DNA from: Ampelocalamus luodianensis
Taxonomy: Eukaryota; Streptophyta; Magnoliopsida; Poales; Poaceae
Length of the DNA: 64,000 nt
Assembly (NCBI GenBank): GCA_036346255.1
Contig: CM070639.1
Coordinates: 4,412,001 to 4,476,000 of the forward strand
Reading direction: 5' to 3'
A model generated the notes under the pieces. The model was not told the origin of the DNA. It worked only from the letters and a program-made list of their open reading frames with translations, and ran no database searches. A program made the position numbers and the translations under genes. Below are positions 34,310 through 46,823 of this stretch, one piece after another; the first letter of the stretch is position 1, and every line of letters begins with the position of its first letter.

Positions 34310-35734
34310 GGAATAGACGGAATATTAGTGAGAAGATTGATAATGACCATAAAATACAGCAAATTAAAAATTAGGACCAAATGAACACTACAAATTAATG
34401 TACACTAATTTACTAGTACAAGACTTAGTAAACTTGACATAATTAGTCATCAATTAAACACATGCAAATGCAAGATATGTTTAAATTATTAGTAGTAACC
34501 AACTAATTAATTGGTGTTAGTTGAGACTATGCTTTTGAACTACTTGACTGCATCAGAAACGGTGCACAGTATCTAGCTAGAAGACAAACAATATGTATGT
34601 TTGTGGACCCTAACCTTGGTACTGACATGGGGAGTTAGATTGTGAATGTATGTTTCATCTAAAACACTGTAAAATAATCAACAGTATGTATTACTAGGGA
34701 GTTGCATGACCATTGGAGAGAAAAGCTTAGCAGGTGACGCAACAAACATTGCTTTCTTCTCTAAACACATATAGGCATATTTAATGGCCTCGGTCTCTGA
34801 TCCATACCTGAAGTATATTTTAATTTTAATTTTAATTTATTTTAAGTTAGAGTGAATTAGAATGATAAATATTGACAAGTTTATTAATTTTATTCTTTGA
34901 CATCATGGAAGATTGGGCTTATGCTTTTGCGGTTTTGCTACTTTGTAATACTGTGATAGCATTTTACTCTGGATCCCATGGTACATGCATGATTGAGTTT
35001 TATTCTTCTGAAGCAATGAGGAATTGCAATTTCGTTGGCTTCTTAACATAGCAATTAAACATTGAGTTACTGGTATAATATCCCGTTTAACACACACACA
35101 CATAGATATCCTAATATTTCTCTGATTAGAGAACAAAATCAAGGACTAATAAAGTTCAAATGAGGCTAATTAAATGCTACTAATAAAGTCAAATAGATTT
35201 TCCTACGAAAATTTCATAACACCTATAATACGTGCGCCTGAAAAATTACAACTACTTAAGTACGCAGTTAATAAAGAATTTAAGAACGACGAAAAATCGA
35301 TGGAGATAAAAATTACCTGCTAAATTTGCTTCTAATGACGGCGGTTAATAACGCTAAAATGTCCCCGAAAATATAATCAAGGAAGCAAGAGAGTGACTGA
35401 AAAAGAGAGCGAACGAGCGAGCGACGGCGAAACGAAATCGCATTCGCTCACTCTCTAATTTATAGCCGTCGCGGGAGGGAATCCTTCCCTCGTGCGAGCT
35501 AATTGAAATTCGCATGCATACGCAGACAGCGATGTGACAACGATAGGTCAGGGAATAAAGTGACGACAACGATCGATGGAATTAACCTCACCTTCTGACA
35601 GATGGAATCCACCGGCGGTTTTTTGTTTCTCCAGAGAACTTCTCCGGACCGGACCAGTTTCCACGTGACAAAAGGAGGGCTGGCGGGAGGGAGGGCCGTG
35701 CAGAGGGGAGCGAAGGGGAGGGCATACGACAGTG
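34310..35734. other. Intergenic DNA without recognised gene
   Basis: Mostly AT-rich to 35340. The 35380-35500 part has GCGA/GAGC-rich simple sequence. Nothing coding could be supported. Confidence 0.4.
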
Positions 35735-35935
35735 GCACCGCACGGTGGCTGTGCGGGAGGGGCCACCGCACGATGACCGTGCGGAAGAGGGCGACGGCAC
35801 AGTAGAAGTGCGAAAGGTGACACGTGGCTCGGCTAGCCGCACGGTGGCCGTGCGGAAGAGGGCACCGCACGGTAAAAGTGCGGAAGGTGGCACGTGGCTC
35901 GGCTAGCCGCACAGTGGCCGTGCAGCACCGCACTA
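35735..35935. repeat. GC-rich palindromic tandem array
   Basis: About three units of roughly 70 bp. Each has a near-perfect palindrome such as CCGCACGGTGGCCGTGCGG, then GAAGAGGGCACCGCACGG, a diverged TAAAAGTGCGG half, and GGCACGTGGCTCGGCTAG. Units are in direct order. Confidence 0.85.
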
Positions 35936-36041
35936 TTTTCGTAAATAACAAACGGCGATTGTCATTCCTGCAAATATGCAACGGAAAAACGCTAATACGG
36001 CCTTTTTGCAATCCTTTTCCATACTCTCTACATCGCATGTA

Positions 36042-36231
36042 CATGCGAGGTACAGCCCTTCAAAAGATGCTGGTGAAAGCCCTTTAAACATGCGAGGTAC
36101 AGCATACTCACAAAAGGAAGGATTCCAAAAAGCATGCGAGGTAGTCTTGAAATAAAATATTCTCTCTACCTCGCATGTACGTACAACAGATAGATCGAGG
36201 TAGAGATAATATTTTGGAATCCTTCTTTTTG
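36042..36231. repeat. Foldback with repeated CATGCGAGGTA motif
   Basis: CATGCGAGGTA lies at 36042, 36089 and 36133, and its inverse TACCTCGCATG at 36167. The outer arms CAAAAGGAAGGATTCCAAAA (36111-36130) and TTTTGGAATCCTTCTTTTTG (36212-36231) are inverse except for one base, so nested hairpins are possible. It lies downstream of the CBL gene, perhaps in or near its 3' end. Confidence 0.75.
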
Positions 36232-36691
36232 TTAAAAAAACAAGAATGATAATTGAAGATGGAGAAGTCACCTCCATCCATTCCTTTTTCTGCTCCAGTC
36301 ACTACATTGCAAAGTAATACAGAAAAAAATCCCAGCAAAAGTTTTTTTCTTTTTCTTTTAGGATGTTTCCATTTTGTACACAAGACAGAAGCTTCAGAGA
36401 ACTGGATCTGATTGCTAACCAACAAAAAACAAAAAGGGAGGAAAGGAGAAAATGGGAACTTCAGACAGAGATTACATCTTTCTCGAAAGGCTTACCGGCC
36501 ATGGCCCACACTAACTTCCAAATGAAACAAACAAGGTTATTAACAACAAAGATTTGAGTTCTCAAATCCGACATGTAACATCCTTCAGAGCACCGCGATC
36601 TCTGTCAATCCAACAAACCAATACCGAAAACCTTAATAAACCACCATGAGCTTATCTTCTGATGTTTCGACTTGAAAGAACTCCAAGAATC

Positions 36692-39600
36692 TCAGGTATC
36701 ATCAACCTGAGAATGGAAGACAAAGCTTGGAAATGTAGTGGTGATGTCCCTGCACAAAGAAGGCAATATTAGCTTGTGAAGTGAAATATCTAAAGAACAT
36801 AGATATTGGAAATATGTTATAAAGTATAAAGTGACCACGTCTGAGATAATGACCGCCCAAAAGAGACCCGAAAAATATGAAGTTCTGATCTAAAAAAAGA
36901 CTTAAAAGCTTCACACTTTTTTATTGAAGACTTTAGCCTGATATTTCACTGAGAAGTCCTGACATGAAGTGGCTTGCTTGAAGCTGAACCACTAAATCAC
37001 TAACTCATTCTCACATTATTTTGCTTTGCAAGATATTGCAAATGGCAACCTAACACTACATGGGGAATGAAAATCTTATCACTCTTTATTCAAGAGCAGC
37101 AGTAAACCTTTCAATTATCTCAACCATCAAGTTGAAAATATCAGGTATGCAAATTTGGTGAAGAGCATTGCGTCACGTGTGAAAGATACACATAAAAAGA
37201 ACCGGAATGTAGGAAAACAAACTATTTTAAGTATAATGAACATGTCTTACTTGAGGTACTGGAGAGTCATGTTCTTCAGCAAAGAGGGATGCCGAAGAAC
37301 CAGATTACGCCACTCTTCTTTGTCAATTCTTCCATCATGCTTTGTGTCTGCCTCCTCAAATGTCTTAAAATAAGAAAATAAAAATAATTTTACCATGGGA
37401 AGTTACAATTAGCAAGCAACAAGGCCACATTCTGATTATGTATTATGCCAACTCCATAAAAGTCATCACAATAGCAGGGAACAAGGAAGTAAGAAAGAAT
37501 ACTTCTATTCAAAATGGAAAATCAAAACAAAACAATATTTATGTAATTCAATAATAGGATGCTATGTAGCAGTCTGTCATATACAAAGGGTTGAGATTTG
37601 AGAATTACTACATAATACAAGCTAGAGAATTACTATATAACACAAGCTATAACCAAGGATGAATAAAAGATAAAGATAAATGGGCAACTTTAACGCACCT
37701 TGTCAATTATGCTCTCTACAATTTCATCAGAAAGATTCATTCCCGACTCAGCAAGTGTGGCAACAACCATCTGCTTAACCTGATAACCAAATATATAAAC
37801 TATTACGGTGAAGAAAAAGGAAAAAGCTCAGCCAAAAGAATGACATTCTCAGCAAAATTATCTAGCTTCAATAATAGTGTAGCAGTTCTCGAAAGCTCAA
37901 CTGATAAAAATCCTCATATCCCAGCAATAAGGCCCAGTGCAATATGTTGGGGACAAAACCAACAGTTTACCTATATTTTGTATAAAAAAAAAATCCAACT
38001 AGCAAGATTAAGCTATTGCAGCTACCCCATGATCTAAAACTGTACGTGTATTAGTGAAGTTGGAATGTTGAAGTCTACCTCTCTATATAAAAGATTAAAA
38101 GCTAACTCCTGACTTGCATAACCCTTCAACGTCACTACTCAGAGGCTCCATCTATGGCTCTATATTCAGAGAATGGTTCCACTACTTAACTCTTGTAAAC
38201 CCTCACTTAACCAGTGATCCAGCTTCATTTATGGAAGACTGAGAGTCTGAGCCTTTCTTTCACCAGTAGTGTGCCATACAGTCATACACGATCACCACAA
38301 CCAACCAAAATAACCAATAAGGGCCATAGAGTACAATAATATTAACTTGACTAAAACCATGATTTCATGTATCAGAGACAACCAAGGAAGATTTTGAATA
38401 TTTACACTCTGTGTAAGCCATATATTTAGCAGGCATGCTAGCTTGATGGAGCACACTGTGCAAATAGTATTAATACCTCTTGTCTCTCAATGAAGCCTTG
38501 TTGCTTGAGATCATATAGCTGGAATGAAACTGCAAAGATTACATGAGCTTCTTCAGAATTTTTAGCTTTAAACAAAGTAAAGTGAAGAAGCAGGAGCATA
38601 GCATAAAAATTATATCATTAAAAAAATACTTTACCAACAAGTACACTATTTACTTATTTAGTAATTGTTGATTAGACTAGGGATTGATGAGTCCTTGCAT
38701 ATATAAAAATGTTAACAGGTGTTTCAAATAAGTTCCCAGTCATTATCGTGATAATATAATTTAGAGCCTGGATATAACTTGCATACTTGAGAACCAAATT
38801 CTCTAGCTACAAGATGAGTGAACTCACAGTCAATTTTCTCATCAAGGGAAGCATTGGGATGAAATACTGAGAGTGCACGAGCAAATTCTTCAAATCCTAA
38901 AATTCCATTGTGCTTTGTGTCAAACAAATCAAATACCTGTAAGTGCAGCGAAAATGTTACGGGCATGGTGAAGTTAGGCATTAGTAAACAAAAGCAAAAT
39001 TATTCACCAACAATTTTCATGCAGTTTTTTTTATATAAAACATGGTTCTCAATGTTGGTAGCATCAATTGATAGATGCAACAACTTTCCATACAGAGGAC
39101 AATGTTAGTCATTCAACAACACCAATTTATTTGAATAAATTTTAAATCCCAATTCCCAAAAGATGTTTACAGATAATGCATTTAGCACCGATGTGTAGGA
39201 ACTAGGAACCATGAAAGGAACTACCCAAATGTTGGATAACAACTGGATCACAACTCAAATACAAAAGCACACAGATATAAGAAATTCCTACTGATAGCAA
39301 AATAACTAGTCAAAAACAGGCCAACCAGTTAACCGATGTACATATTCAGCTTCCAATTAGACATACAGCAACACTGCATTTGCGTCACATGAGCATGCTG
39401 AATTTAGGAAAGTACTAACTGGTACATGTGTTCCACGTTGGAATATTACGTACTATGATATGCTATCAAGTAAGCACAAAATGTAAGAACATGATCATCT
39501 CAAAGGTAATGCTACAATTTTTGGAAGGTAATACTACACTTTTTGGATTAAAGAAACCTCACATACAAAATATTTATTGATTTGAAACAAGCATGTATGA

Positions 39601-40729
39601 TGGGTTACATTCAGTACTCAGAAAACGTGGGAGAAGCCTAGAAAATTATGAGCTTGGCCCAAAAAAAAGTGTGGGAAGCAACGCATAGGTGGGTACAGAG
39701 GGAACCACATGGACCACGGGAGGCGAATCCTTGAAATATTCGCTGTCGGATTGGATTGTCTTGACTGAAGTTAGATAATGGGTAGGTATCACCCTTACAT
39801 GACTGTCCAACGGTTGAGATTATTTATAAAGATGTTTGGCGGGAAAGCAAAACAGGAACGGTAAATCCTAATTCAAAACTACCGCATTATATAGAAACAG
39901 CATAGATATCCAAAGCATAGGCCAATAGAATCCAGGGTAACTAATACTATTTCCATGCAATTAGTAGGAGTCAATTGTCTCCTGTATTGCTAGTTTGCTA
40001 CCCACGAGTATTCTATAGCGTTCAATTGCCCATGCAACATCAACTATTGAGCGCTCCTGATTCTCATTGATTTGCAAAATTTCCAATAATGCAAAGCAAA
40101 TAATACACCAAATCTGTAACGATAATACCATAACAAGCAGCAGCACACAATTATCAACTGCGTGCAATTAATGCAGACTTACACGATCAGCAAACAAGCT
40201 CTCCTTCTTGCTAGTCTTGAAGAGCGCCAACTGAAACTCCTCCTGCACAATGCCAACAAACAAGAACCATAACCCATCGTCAATTATCAGACACATATAT
40301 TCCCAATACCTGAATACCCTCCTCAAAATACAAACTACACTGATCACATACAAAATTGAGCTGTGAATGAAACACTCATGAGTCATGAGCCATCACTGAC
40401 CTTATTAATCAACCCGTCATCGATTACGGCGCTGCTTATCTTCTTGAACAGCTCGTACAGCGCCTCAACCTCGCTCACGCTAACTGCACCACACACAGAG
40501 ACCCAACCCACACCACCCGACCACACAGGTCAATCAATTCCCCATGAAACAAACGCAGCACAGGCACAGAACAACAACCAAAGCATATCGAATGGGCGGG
40601 CGGACGTACAGACGGTCTCCCGCGCCAGGACCTGGGGATCCTCGAGCCCCGCGGCTGCTTGAGCTCGAGGTCGCAGCACTTGAACAGGACCGCGAGCAGC
40701 TGCTTCACACCGTCGAGACACTGCACCAT
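36692..40729 (-). CDS. CBL2/CBL3: CBL2/CBL3-type calcineurin B-like calcium sensor (one frame break)
   Basis: Eight coding exons (minus): 40610-40729, 40401-40483, 40183-40242, 38828-38936, 38477-38529, 37699-37779, 37251-37363, 36692-36749. Counting one missing base in exon 1 (C run at 40647-40650) gives 225 residues, the length of plant CBL2/CBL3, with every junction in phase. Four EF-hand regions are visible: [38 protein letters not shown] and [13 protein letters not shown]. The C-terminal FPSF motif, the site phosphorylated by CIPK kinases, is present. The N-terminus MVQCLDG has Cys4, Cys18 and Cys19 rather than a myristoylation MGC, matching tonoplast-targeted, S-acylated CBL2/3. The protein binds calcium and recruits CIPKs. 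As read, exon 1 shifts frame before the EF-hands. Confidence 0.93.
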
Positions 40730-41030
40730 GATAATCGTTATCACAACCTCCGCCCCCGCCAACGCCGCCGCGGAACCACGCTATTCATCGCGGCCGCCCA
40801 TTCCGCGGCCGACCGGTTCGATCCTGAAAAAAAGCGTTCGCCGAATCAACCACCGAACCAGGGCTCGTCGCCGAATCCGAGGCCACCGCGCGGCGATCGG
40901 ATCGCTCGGGCGCGGAATTGCCGGTGGGGCCCGGAGGAGGGCGGACGTACCTCGGGCTTTGGGAAGGGCGGTGGGTTCCGATCTCGCCGCCGCCGAGGGA
41001 GGTGGTGGGTTGGGGTTAGGGCACGGTGGG
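40730..41030 (-). other. 5' leader of the CBL gene with a leader intron
   Basis: Acceptor TTTTTTTCAG before 40823 and donor GTACGT after 40951 (minus strand) define a leader intron at about 40824-40950. The sense strand is pyrimidine- and GC-rich, as usual in grass leaders. Confidence 0.6.
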
Positions 41031-41514
41031 ATTCGAGGCGAAGGAGGAGGTCGTGGTCGAGAAATCGTGTATATGTATGCGTTCGCCTCGTCGTTTGTGT
41101 GTGGGTGGTTTCCACTTTTGGGCTATGCCGATTTCGGGTTCATCATTGGGTCGCCGGGGTGGGCCCCACCGCCCCACGGCGAGCCACCGCAGGCCGGAAG
41201 GAGGGAGGCGTCGAATTGTCCATCCACCGTGTACTTCACCATACACCTTTTATTTTCATTTCATTTCTTTTTCTTTTCTCTTTTTAGGCCGTGTTTGGGA
41301 TGCTCGAATGGATTTTCGCGCGAGTTTCTATCAAACGGTGCAAATTTTCTGGAACTTCAACCTCGCTCATAAATTTTCAGTGCAACGAGGAAGAGGCGTA
41401 TAAACTTGAGGCTCCGAGCAACGTTCTCCGTTCATTAGCTTTGGTGTCTAGGCAATGTTTTTAGTACTACTCCCAATAATTTTTCCTAATTAGGTGGTTG
41501 CACGAAGTCGTGGT
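41026..41514. repeat. Promoter duplication, copy 1 (proximal part)
   Basis: Starts GTGGGATTCGAGG and aligns base for base, with scattered changes, to 44987-45475. The unit continues after the solo LTR at 44869-44981. It covers the CBL leader start and upstream region. Confidence 0.9.
41060..41085 (-). promoter_or_regulatory. Candidate TATA region of the CBL gene
   Basis: On the minus strand GCATACATATACACG lies about 30 bp before a CT-rich leader start. The same word is kept in the duplicated copy (about 45020-45045). Weak TATA match; position is the main argument. Confidence 0.35.
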
Positions 41515-42092
41515 TGAAAGATCTAGACCCGCCATTATGTGGTAATGGAGTTTTGGTGATTAATGATAAATCTAATTGAGAGACTAACACTTTTATTGAT
41601 ATACATATTGTGTAGTCTTATTTGGATATAAAGGTGAAAATCATGAAGGCATGCAAGTGATTAAGTTATTAATGACAAATGCACTTGTGAGACTAGCACT
41701 CCTATTGTTATATCAAGTTTAGTATCAGCTTAGATATAAAAGCAAAAATCCAAACAGGTATGTATTCATTAATGACAAATCTATTTGTGAGACTAACAAT
41801 TCTATTGATTATCTATTGCTTAGTCTCGTTTGGATATAAAGATGAAAATACATGAGGTATGCATTCTACTTCTTATTATTATATCTTGTTGCATTCCTCG
41901 GATCCAAAATATAGGTTAAACTCCACCAAAAAGGTTAACTTGGATATGTGCATATGTTTCCATTATACATTTGTGTATGCACACATTTAGGGGGAGTCCA
42001 TTCTATATTTTGAAGTTTCATTAGTATTGATCCATATTCTCTTTCCACATATATTAAGGATCTTTACTTTGAAATATATCCTTAAATATATT

Positions 42093-42312
42093 TAACTTGT
42101 GTAGTTAGTATATTCATATGAGTATATGAGAACATATGAAACTTGTGTAGTTCATGGATGTTCATATATCCTTGAATATATTTAACTTGCGTAGTTAATA
42201 TATTCATATGAGTATATACAACTTGTGTAGTTTGTATACACTCATATTCAGTATATACAACTTGTGTAGTTCGTATATACTTGTAGTATATATAACTTGT
42301 GTAGTTTATATA
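42093..42312. repeat. Tandem AACTTGTGTAGTT array inside the solo LTR
   Basis: Seven or so AACTTGTGTAGTT-type words alternate with ATATATTCATATGAGTATAT-like text, period about 40-50 bp. Confidence 0.8.
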
Positions 42313-43439
42313 TACTCATGGCCTTGTTGTTTCATTAGTATTGATCATTGTGATCTACTTTGAAACATAACTCTTGAGAGTATATATATAACTTCGTGTT
42401 TATATATACTCATACCAATTACATTCAATTATTTGAAATTGTGTTGTGGGACTAACATGTGTGCTAAGATGTTTCAAGGCTTAGTCCCGGAGTTTGAATG
42501 ATGATATGAAAAGGAAATGCAAAGGTGATAAAATATTGACATGACTCAAGACAAAGGAGTCATGCATTGCATTTCGAAAAGCTTCTGGAAATGCGGTAGT
42601 ACCGGCGTTGTATGCGCGGTAGTCGCCGCGCGATGTACCAATTTCGTGCGGTATGAAAATTCCAGAGCATTGCTTTTGGACTTGGTTTGCTCAAGTCGAG
42701 CGGTAGTACGGAGTTCATGTGGCGGAACTACTGCGCAGAGCTGTATGACCGCAAATATGTTGGCGTATGTAAATTCGGAGAAGGTATTTTTACGTATTTC
42801 TCGAGCCTCTGGAAATCGGTAGTACCGCATCGAGAAAGCGGTACTCTGGGAGAGCGGTATACGGATGCTAGTTGGCGGTAATACCGCACCTTCGATAATA
42901 GCTTGTTCAAAAGCATTTATGCAGGTATATCTTGGTAATTAATGTTAATGACATTGTGGGACTAACATTTTCTATGAGTTGGATGAATAGGTTATGTTCC
43001 AGGGTGATGAAGACTTTGGATGACATCATGAGTTGATCGTCATCAAGTCAAGGTTCAAGGAGATGATGCATCATGTGTTGATGCATATCAAGATCTCGAA
43101 TAAGAGATGATCATGCGTTGATCATCGAGTCAAGAGAAGACTCATCATGTGTTGATTGAGGTCAAGTAAAGGATGCATCATGGATTGATGCATATCAAGA
43201 CGATGACCCGGACTTGAAGTGAAGATGTGCGCCATCAACCTTCAAAAAGATGCTCAAGGCAAAGGTATGACTAGCTATGGCTAAGGATGTGTTCCTAGGC
43301 TTTTACCGGTCTTGGTGTTTGGTTGGAAGACCGGATTGCTAGTATAGGTTGCCGTACTATTAAGAGGGGTCTTGTCTAGTAGCTTGAGTTAGTCATGTGT
43401 TGATAACTCATTGTGTTTGCTCTAGCTCAACTTAACATG

Positions 43440-43625
43440 TTGCCTATATTTGCGAATGTGTTTTGCAAATAGTTGAGGCTCATGGATAATCCTTGTAGCA
43501 TGTGACTATACTTTGCAAATGTGTTTTGCAAACAGTTGAAGTCCATGTACCTACTCCTTGTAGCATGATCTAAGTTTGCAAATATGTTTTGCAAATTGTT
43601 GGGATTCATGTATTTTCCCTTGGCA
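43440..43625. repeat. About 60-bp repeat, three copies, inside the solo LTR
   Basis: TTGCAAATGTGTTTTGCAAA recurs three times with CATGTA and CCTTGTAGCATG between, with moderate divergence. Confidence 0.8.
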
Positions 43626-44868
43626 TGGTCTAAGATTGCTTGTTGCTAACTCTTTGGACTTAGACCATGGTAATGGCTCTTTGAAGTTGTGCTTTTGATT
43701 TGATAAAATGTGTTTGAGATCGAATCAAATAGGTGGGTTGAGTAGCCCATTGAATAAGCTTTCAATAGAGTCCAAGATCACTCAATTCCGACATCGAGTC
43801 AAAGTTATGACCTTTTACCGAGTGTCGTCGTGCTGAAAATTGGGCTGCGGTAGTACCGCTCGTATAATCATGGTAGTACCTGAGAACGGTAGTACCGCCC
43901 TTGTGAGTGCGTGACGACCGCAAAAGGTCAGAACGCTAGTTTTTGGCTGTTCGTCTCCAAACGGCTAGTTTTTGTTGTGGGGCTATAAATACCCCTTGGC
44001 GGTTGAGAGACAACCTTTGGCATCCCATTGAATTCCTTTGAGCTAAGAGCAAGCCCTCTACTCCCATTTGTGCATGTGTTGCACTTAGTGAGGTTTGAGA
44101 GGCAAATCCTATTGCATGTGTTGCATTAGGTGGTGGATTTAGTATCCACGAGAGCTTTGACACTTGATTGGTTCAAGTGAAAGTTGGAGACTTGTTACTC
44201 TTGGTGTTTGCCGACACCTAGACGGCGTGGAGGCGTTGTGCGTCGGTGATCTTCTCAAGTGAAGCTTGTGAGAAGACCCGGACGATTTGTGAGTGGCTTG
44301 GTGCTCGCCATCTCCGGAGCGGAGTAAGAGCAACCCTAGTGGATCGAGGTGATAAGTTCAAGTTGGAGTCGGTTCAAGCGGTTGAACTCACTTAGAGGTG
44401 TTGGTTCGGTTGGAACCGGTCCAAGTTGTTTGGACTTACCTCGGAGGTGTTGCCTCGCGTTTTGGAGCCGATCCAAAAGGTTGAACTTACCTCAACGTGG
44501 ATTATGGGAGACCGGCAAGTCTCCGAGCACCACGGTAAAACATCATTGTGTCCCGTGTGCTTCTTGTGATTAGCTTTCATATGCTTTACTTATTGCAATT
44601 TACATTCATTGTATAAATTGCTTATTCATTTGTATGATTGCTATCGTGTATGTGCTTGATTGATCATATCATTAGTTGATAGTCTACAAGTCTTTGCTAA
44701 ATTGCTCTATTTATTATTGACTTGTATTGTTGGTGCACCTAGTTGTTTAGGCGTTAATTGTGCTAAACCGAATTGATACTTAGCTTCCGCATTTGAAATC
44801 TGTTTTAACGCATAGAAGTTTTAAATTGACTATTCACCCCCACTCTAGTCGACCTCCTCGATCTTACA

Positions 44869-44981
44869 GTGGTGGGCCTAATTACATGTCTTAAATCGAT
44901 ATCACCAGTGGTTTTAATTTCTCCATGCATTAATTCTACTGTTCGAGCACCAGATCTGGGCCCTCCACGATACTGCAGGGA
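44869..44981. repeat. Promoter duplication, copy 1 (distal part, after the LTR insertion)
   Basis: GGGCCTAATTACATGTCTTA through CGATACTGCAGGG, matching 45475-45583. Joined to 41514 it restores the same order as copy 2. Confidence 0.9.
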
Positions 44982-44986
44982 ATAAC

Positions 44987-45583
44987 GTGGGATTCGAAGT
45001 GAAGGAGGAGGTGGTGGTTGAGAAATCGTGTATATGTATGCGTTCACCTCCTCATTTGTGTGCGAGTGGTTTCCACTTTTAGGCTATGCCGATTTCGGGT
45101 TTATCATTGGGTTGCCAAGGTGGGCCCCACCGCCCCCACGGCGAACCACCGCAGGAGGGAGGCGTCCAATTGTCCATCCACCTTGTACTTCACTATAGAC
45201 CTTTTTATTCCCTTTTTCTTAATTTTTTATAATTTTTCTCTTGTTAGGCCATGTTTGGGACGGAGGAATGAATTACCGCGCTAGTTTCTACCAAACGGTG
45301 CAATTCTTTTGGAACTTCAACCTCGGCCATAAATTTTTAGTGTGACGATGACGAGACGTATAAACTTGAGTCTCCAACCAACGTTTCTCCGTGCATTAGC
45401 TTTGGTGTCTAAGCAATGTTTTTAGTACTGCTCCTAATAATTTTACCTAATTAGGTGGTTGCACGAAGTCGTGGCGGGCCTAATTACATGTCTTAAACCG
45501 ATATCACCGGTGGTTTTAATTTCTCCATGCATTAACTCTACTTTTTGAGCACCCAGATCTGGACCCTCCACGATACTGCAGGG
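44987..45583. repeat. Promoter duplication, copy 2 (uninterrupted)
   Basis: About 597 bp, same orientation as copy 1. Continuous across CACGAAGTCGTGGCGGGCC, the point where copy 1 carries the solo LTR. Confidence 0.9.
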
Positions 45584-46823
45584 GAGTACTGTAGCAGCAA
45601 TATTATGGGTCTGTTGCTACGGTACTTTGCATTACGCTGCAAAAAAAACTACAGGAACAACACTGATATTAATGCATACAGGAATTGCTGTAGCGATTCT
45701 ACTCTTCATTACTATGTCCCGTTTCGTATCATTATATGCACTTTTCAAAATTCAAATGCGTAAAACCCGCCATAGTTTTGACGACTTTCGTCGTCGAAGG
45801 CCGAGTTTGATATGGGCCGCAGCGAAGGGGTCGTTTTTGGCCACATAAAAGGATTAGCCACTGCAGCAAGGTCTCCATCAGCCTCGTAGAGGAACGAAGA
45901 TGGCATTCGTTATAAGCAAGTAAATGGACGAGCCTGACGTGGAGATTACTGTGACCGAGACTTCGTCAAAGACAAGAACAGGTACGAGACCACTCGTTGT
46001 TTCGTGAGTTTCTCACGAGTCCCATTTTGTATTATTGATCCATGTTCGCATCGGTGTCATGCTCAAGCTCAACTGACGCTCAAAGTAGAGCCAACAATAA
46101 TAATATTGTTATAACCAAGTAGCTCTGATACTACTTGTTACGACTTATCATAAAAGAGAAGTAGTTACGACTTAAGACAAAAGAAAAAAAGAGAAGTAGA
46201 GTGGAATTAATACTTTGCCGCGCCAAATCTCCTAGCTCATTTTTTTGAGATAGAAGCGAAAAAATGTAGTCAACCTGGGCTACTGCTATCATGTTATCAA
46301 CGCAAAATAATAAGGTTTTCTCCAGCAGATCCAGTCTGTCAGACACAGAAGCATGCAACCTTGCTGAAAATAAAATGGAACAACCATGGATTTTTATAAA
46401 CTGGGAAAGCCTGTATGATTGTTCTGCCAGTTGGTGAAGCGTGCCAAGACAAAAGGCGAGTAGAATTGTTTACACAAGCTTGCAATTGATGCTTCACCTG
46501 CTTGACTTCTTCCAAGATGATAGTATATTGTAGCTTCTGATACAGATTATATCAGGAATATGAATAGTGCACCTTCCTTGAAGGAAAAGGTTTTCTTTGG
46601 AACTCCTTTTTATGTTGCATGGAGAAAACCCTGATCACTTGATGCAATTGCCACTTCATTTCAAGGAAAAATATACATATTACATTCAATTGTGTTCTAA
46701 GAAAAACGAAGGAGAGAACATAGTTGTCCTTGGTAGACGGTGATGATGTGTAAAAGCATGCAGAAAATTTGATTTTTGGATTAGATAGAATAATCCATCC
46801 TGTCTTGAATTTCAGTACTTGCA
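45584..46823. other. Intergenic DNA and 3' flank of PIG-X
   Basis: 45584-46130 has no recognised gene. 46130-46823 lies just downstream of the PIG-X stop and probably contains its 3' UTR. Confidence 0.4.

Larger units (their letters stand above)
41515..44868 (+). mobile_element. 3.35-kb solo LTR, copia (SIRE/Maximus)-like
   Basis: Begins TGAAAGATCTAG, ends GATCTTACA and is flanked by GTGGT (41510-41514 and 44869-44873), a 5-bp target duplication confirmed by the empty site in copy 2 of the promoter duplication. No coding region is present. Words such as TTTTGGTGATTAATGATAAA near the start and TATTCACCCCCACTCTAG near the end are typical of large SIRE/Maximus-type copia LTRs. Such LTRs are left after recombination between the two ends. 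Confidence 0.88.

Noticed and set aside
35576..36044. 181-codon minus-strand frame
   Set aside because: Its coding pattern is produced by the palindromic GC-rich repeat array; not a gene.
40544..41403. Several overlapping plus-strand frames of 125-247 codons
   Set aside because: They lie opposite the CBL leader and promoter, are Arg/Pro-rich and mutually overlapping; composition artefacts.
46100..46150. GTATCAGAGC-like primer-binding word on the minus strand
   Set aside because: Resembles an LTR-element primer site, but no LTR end, coding region or partner was found.
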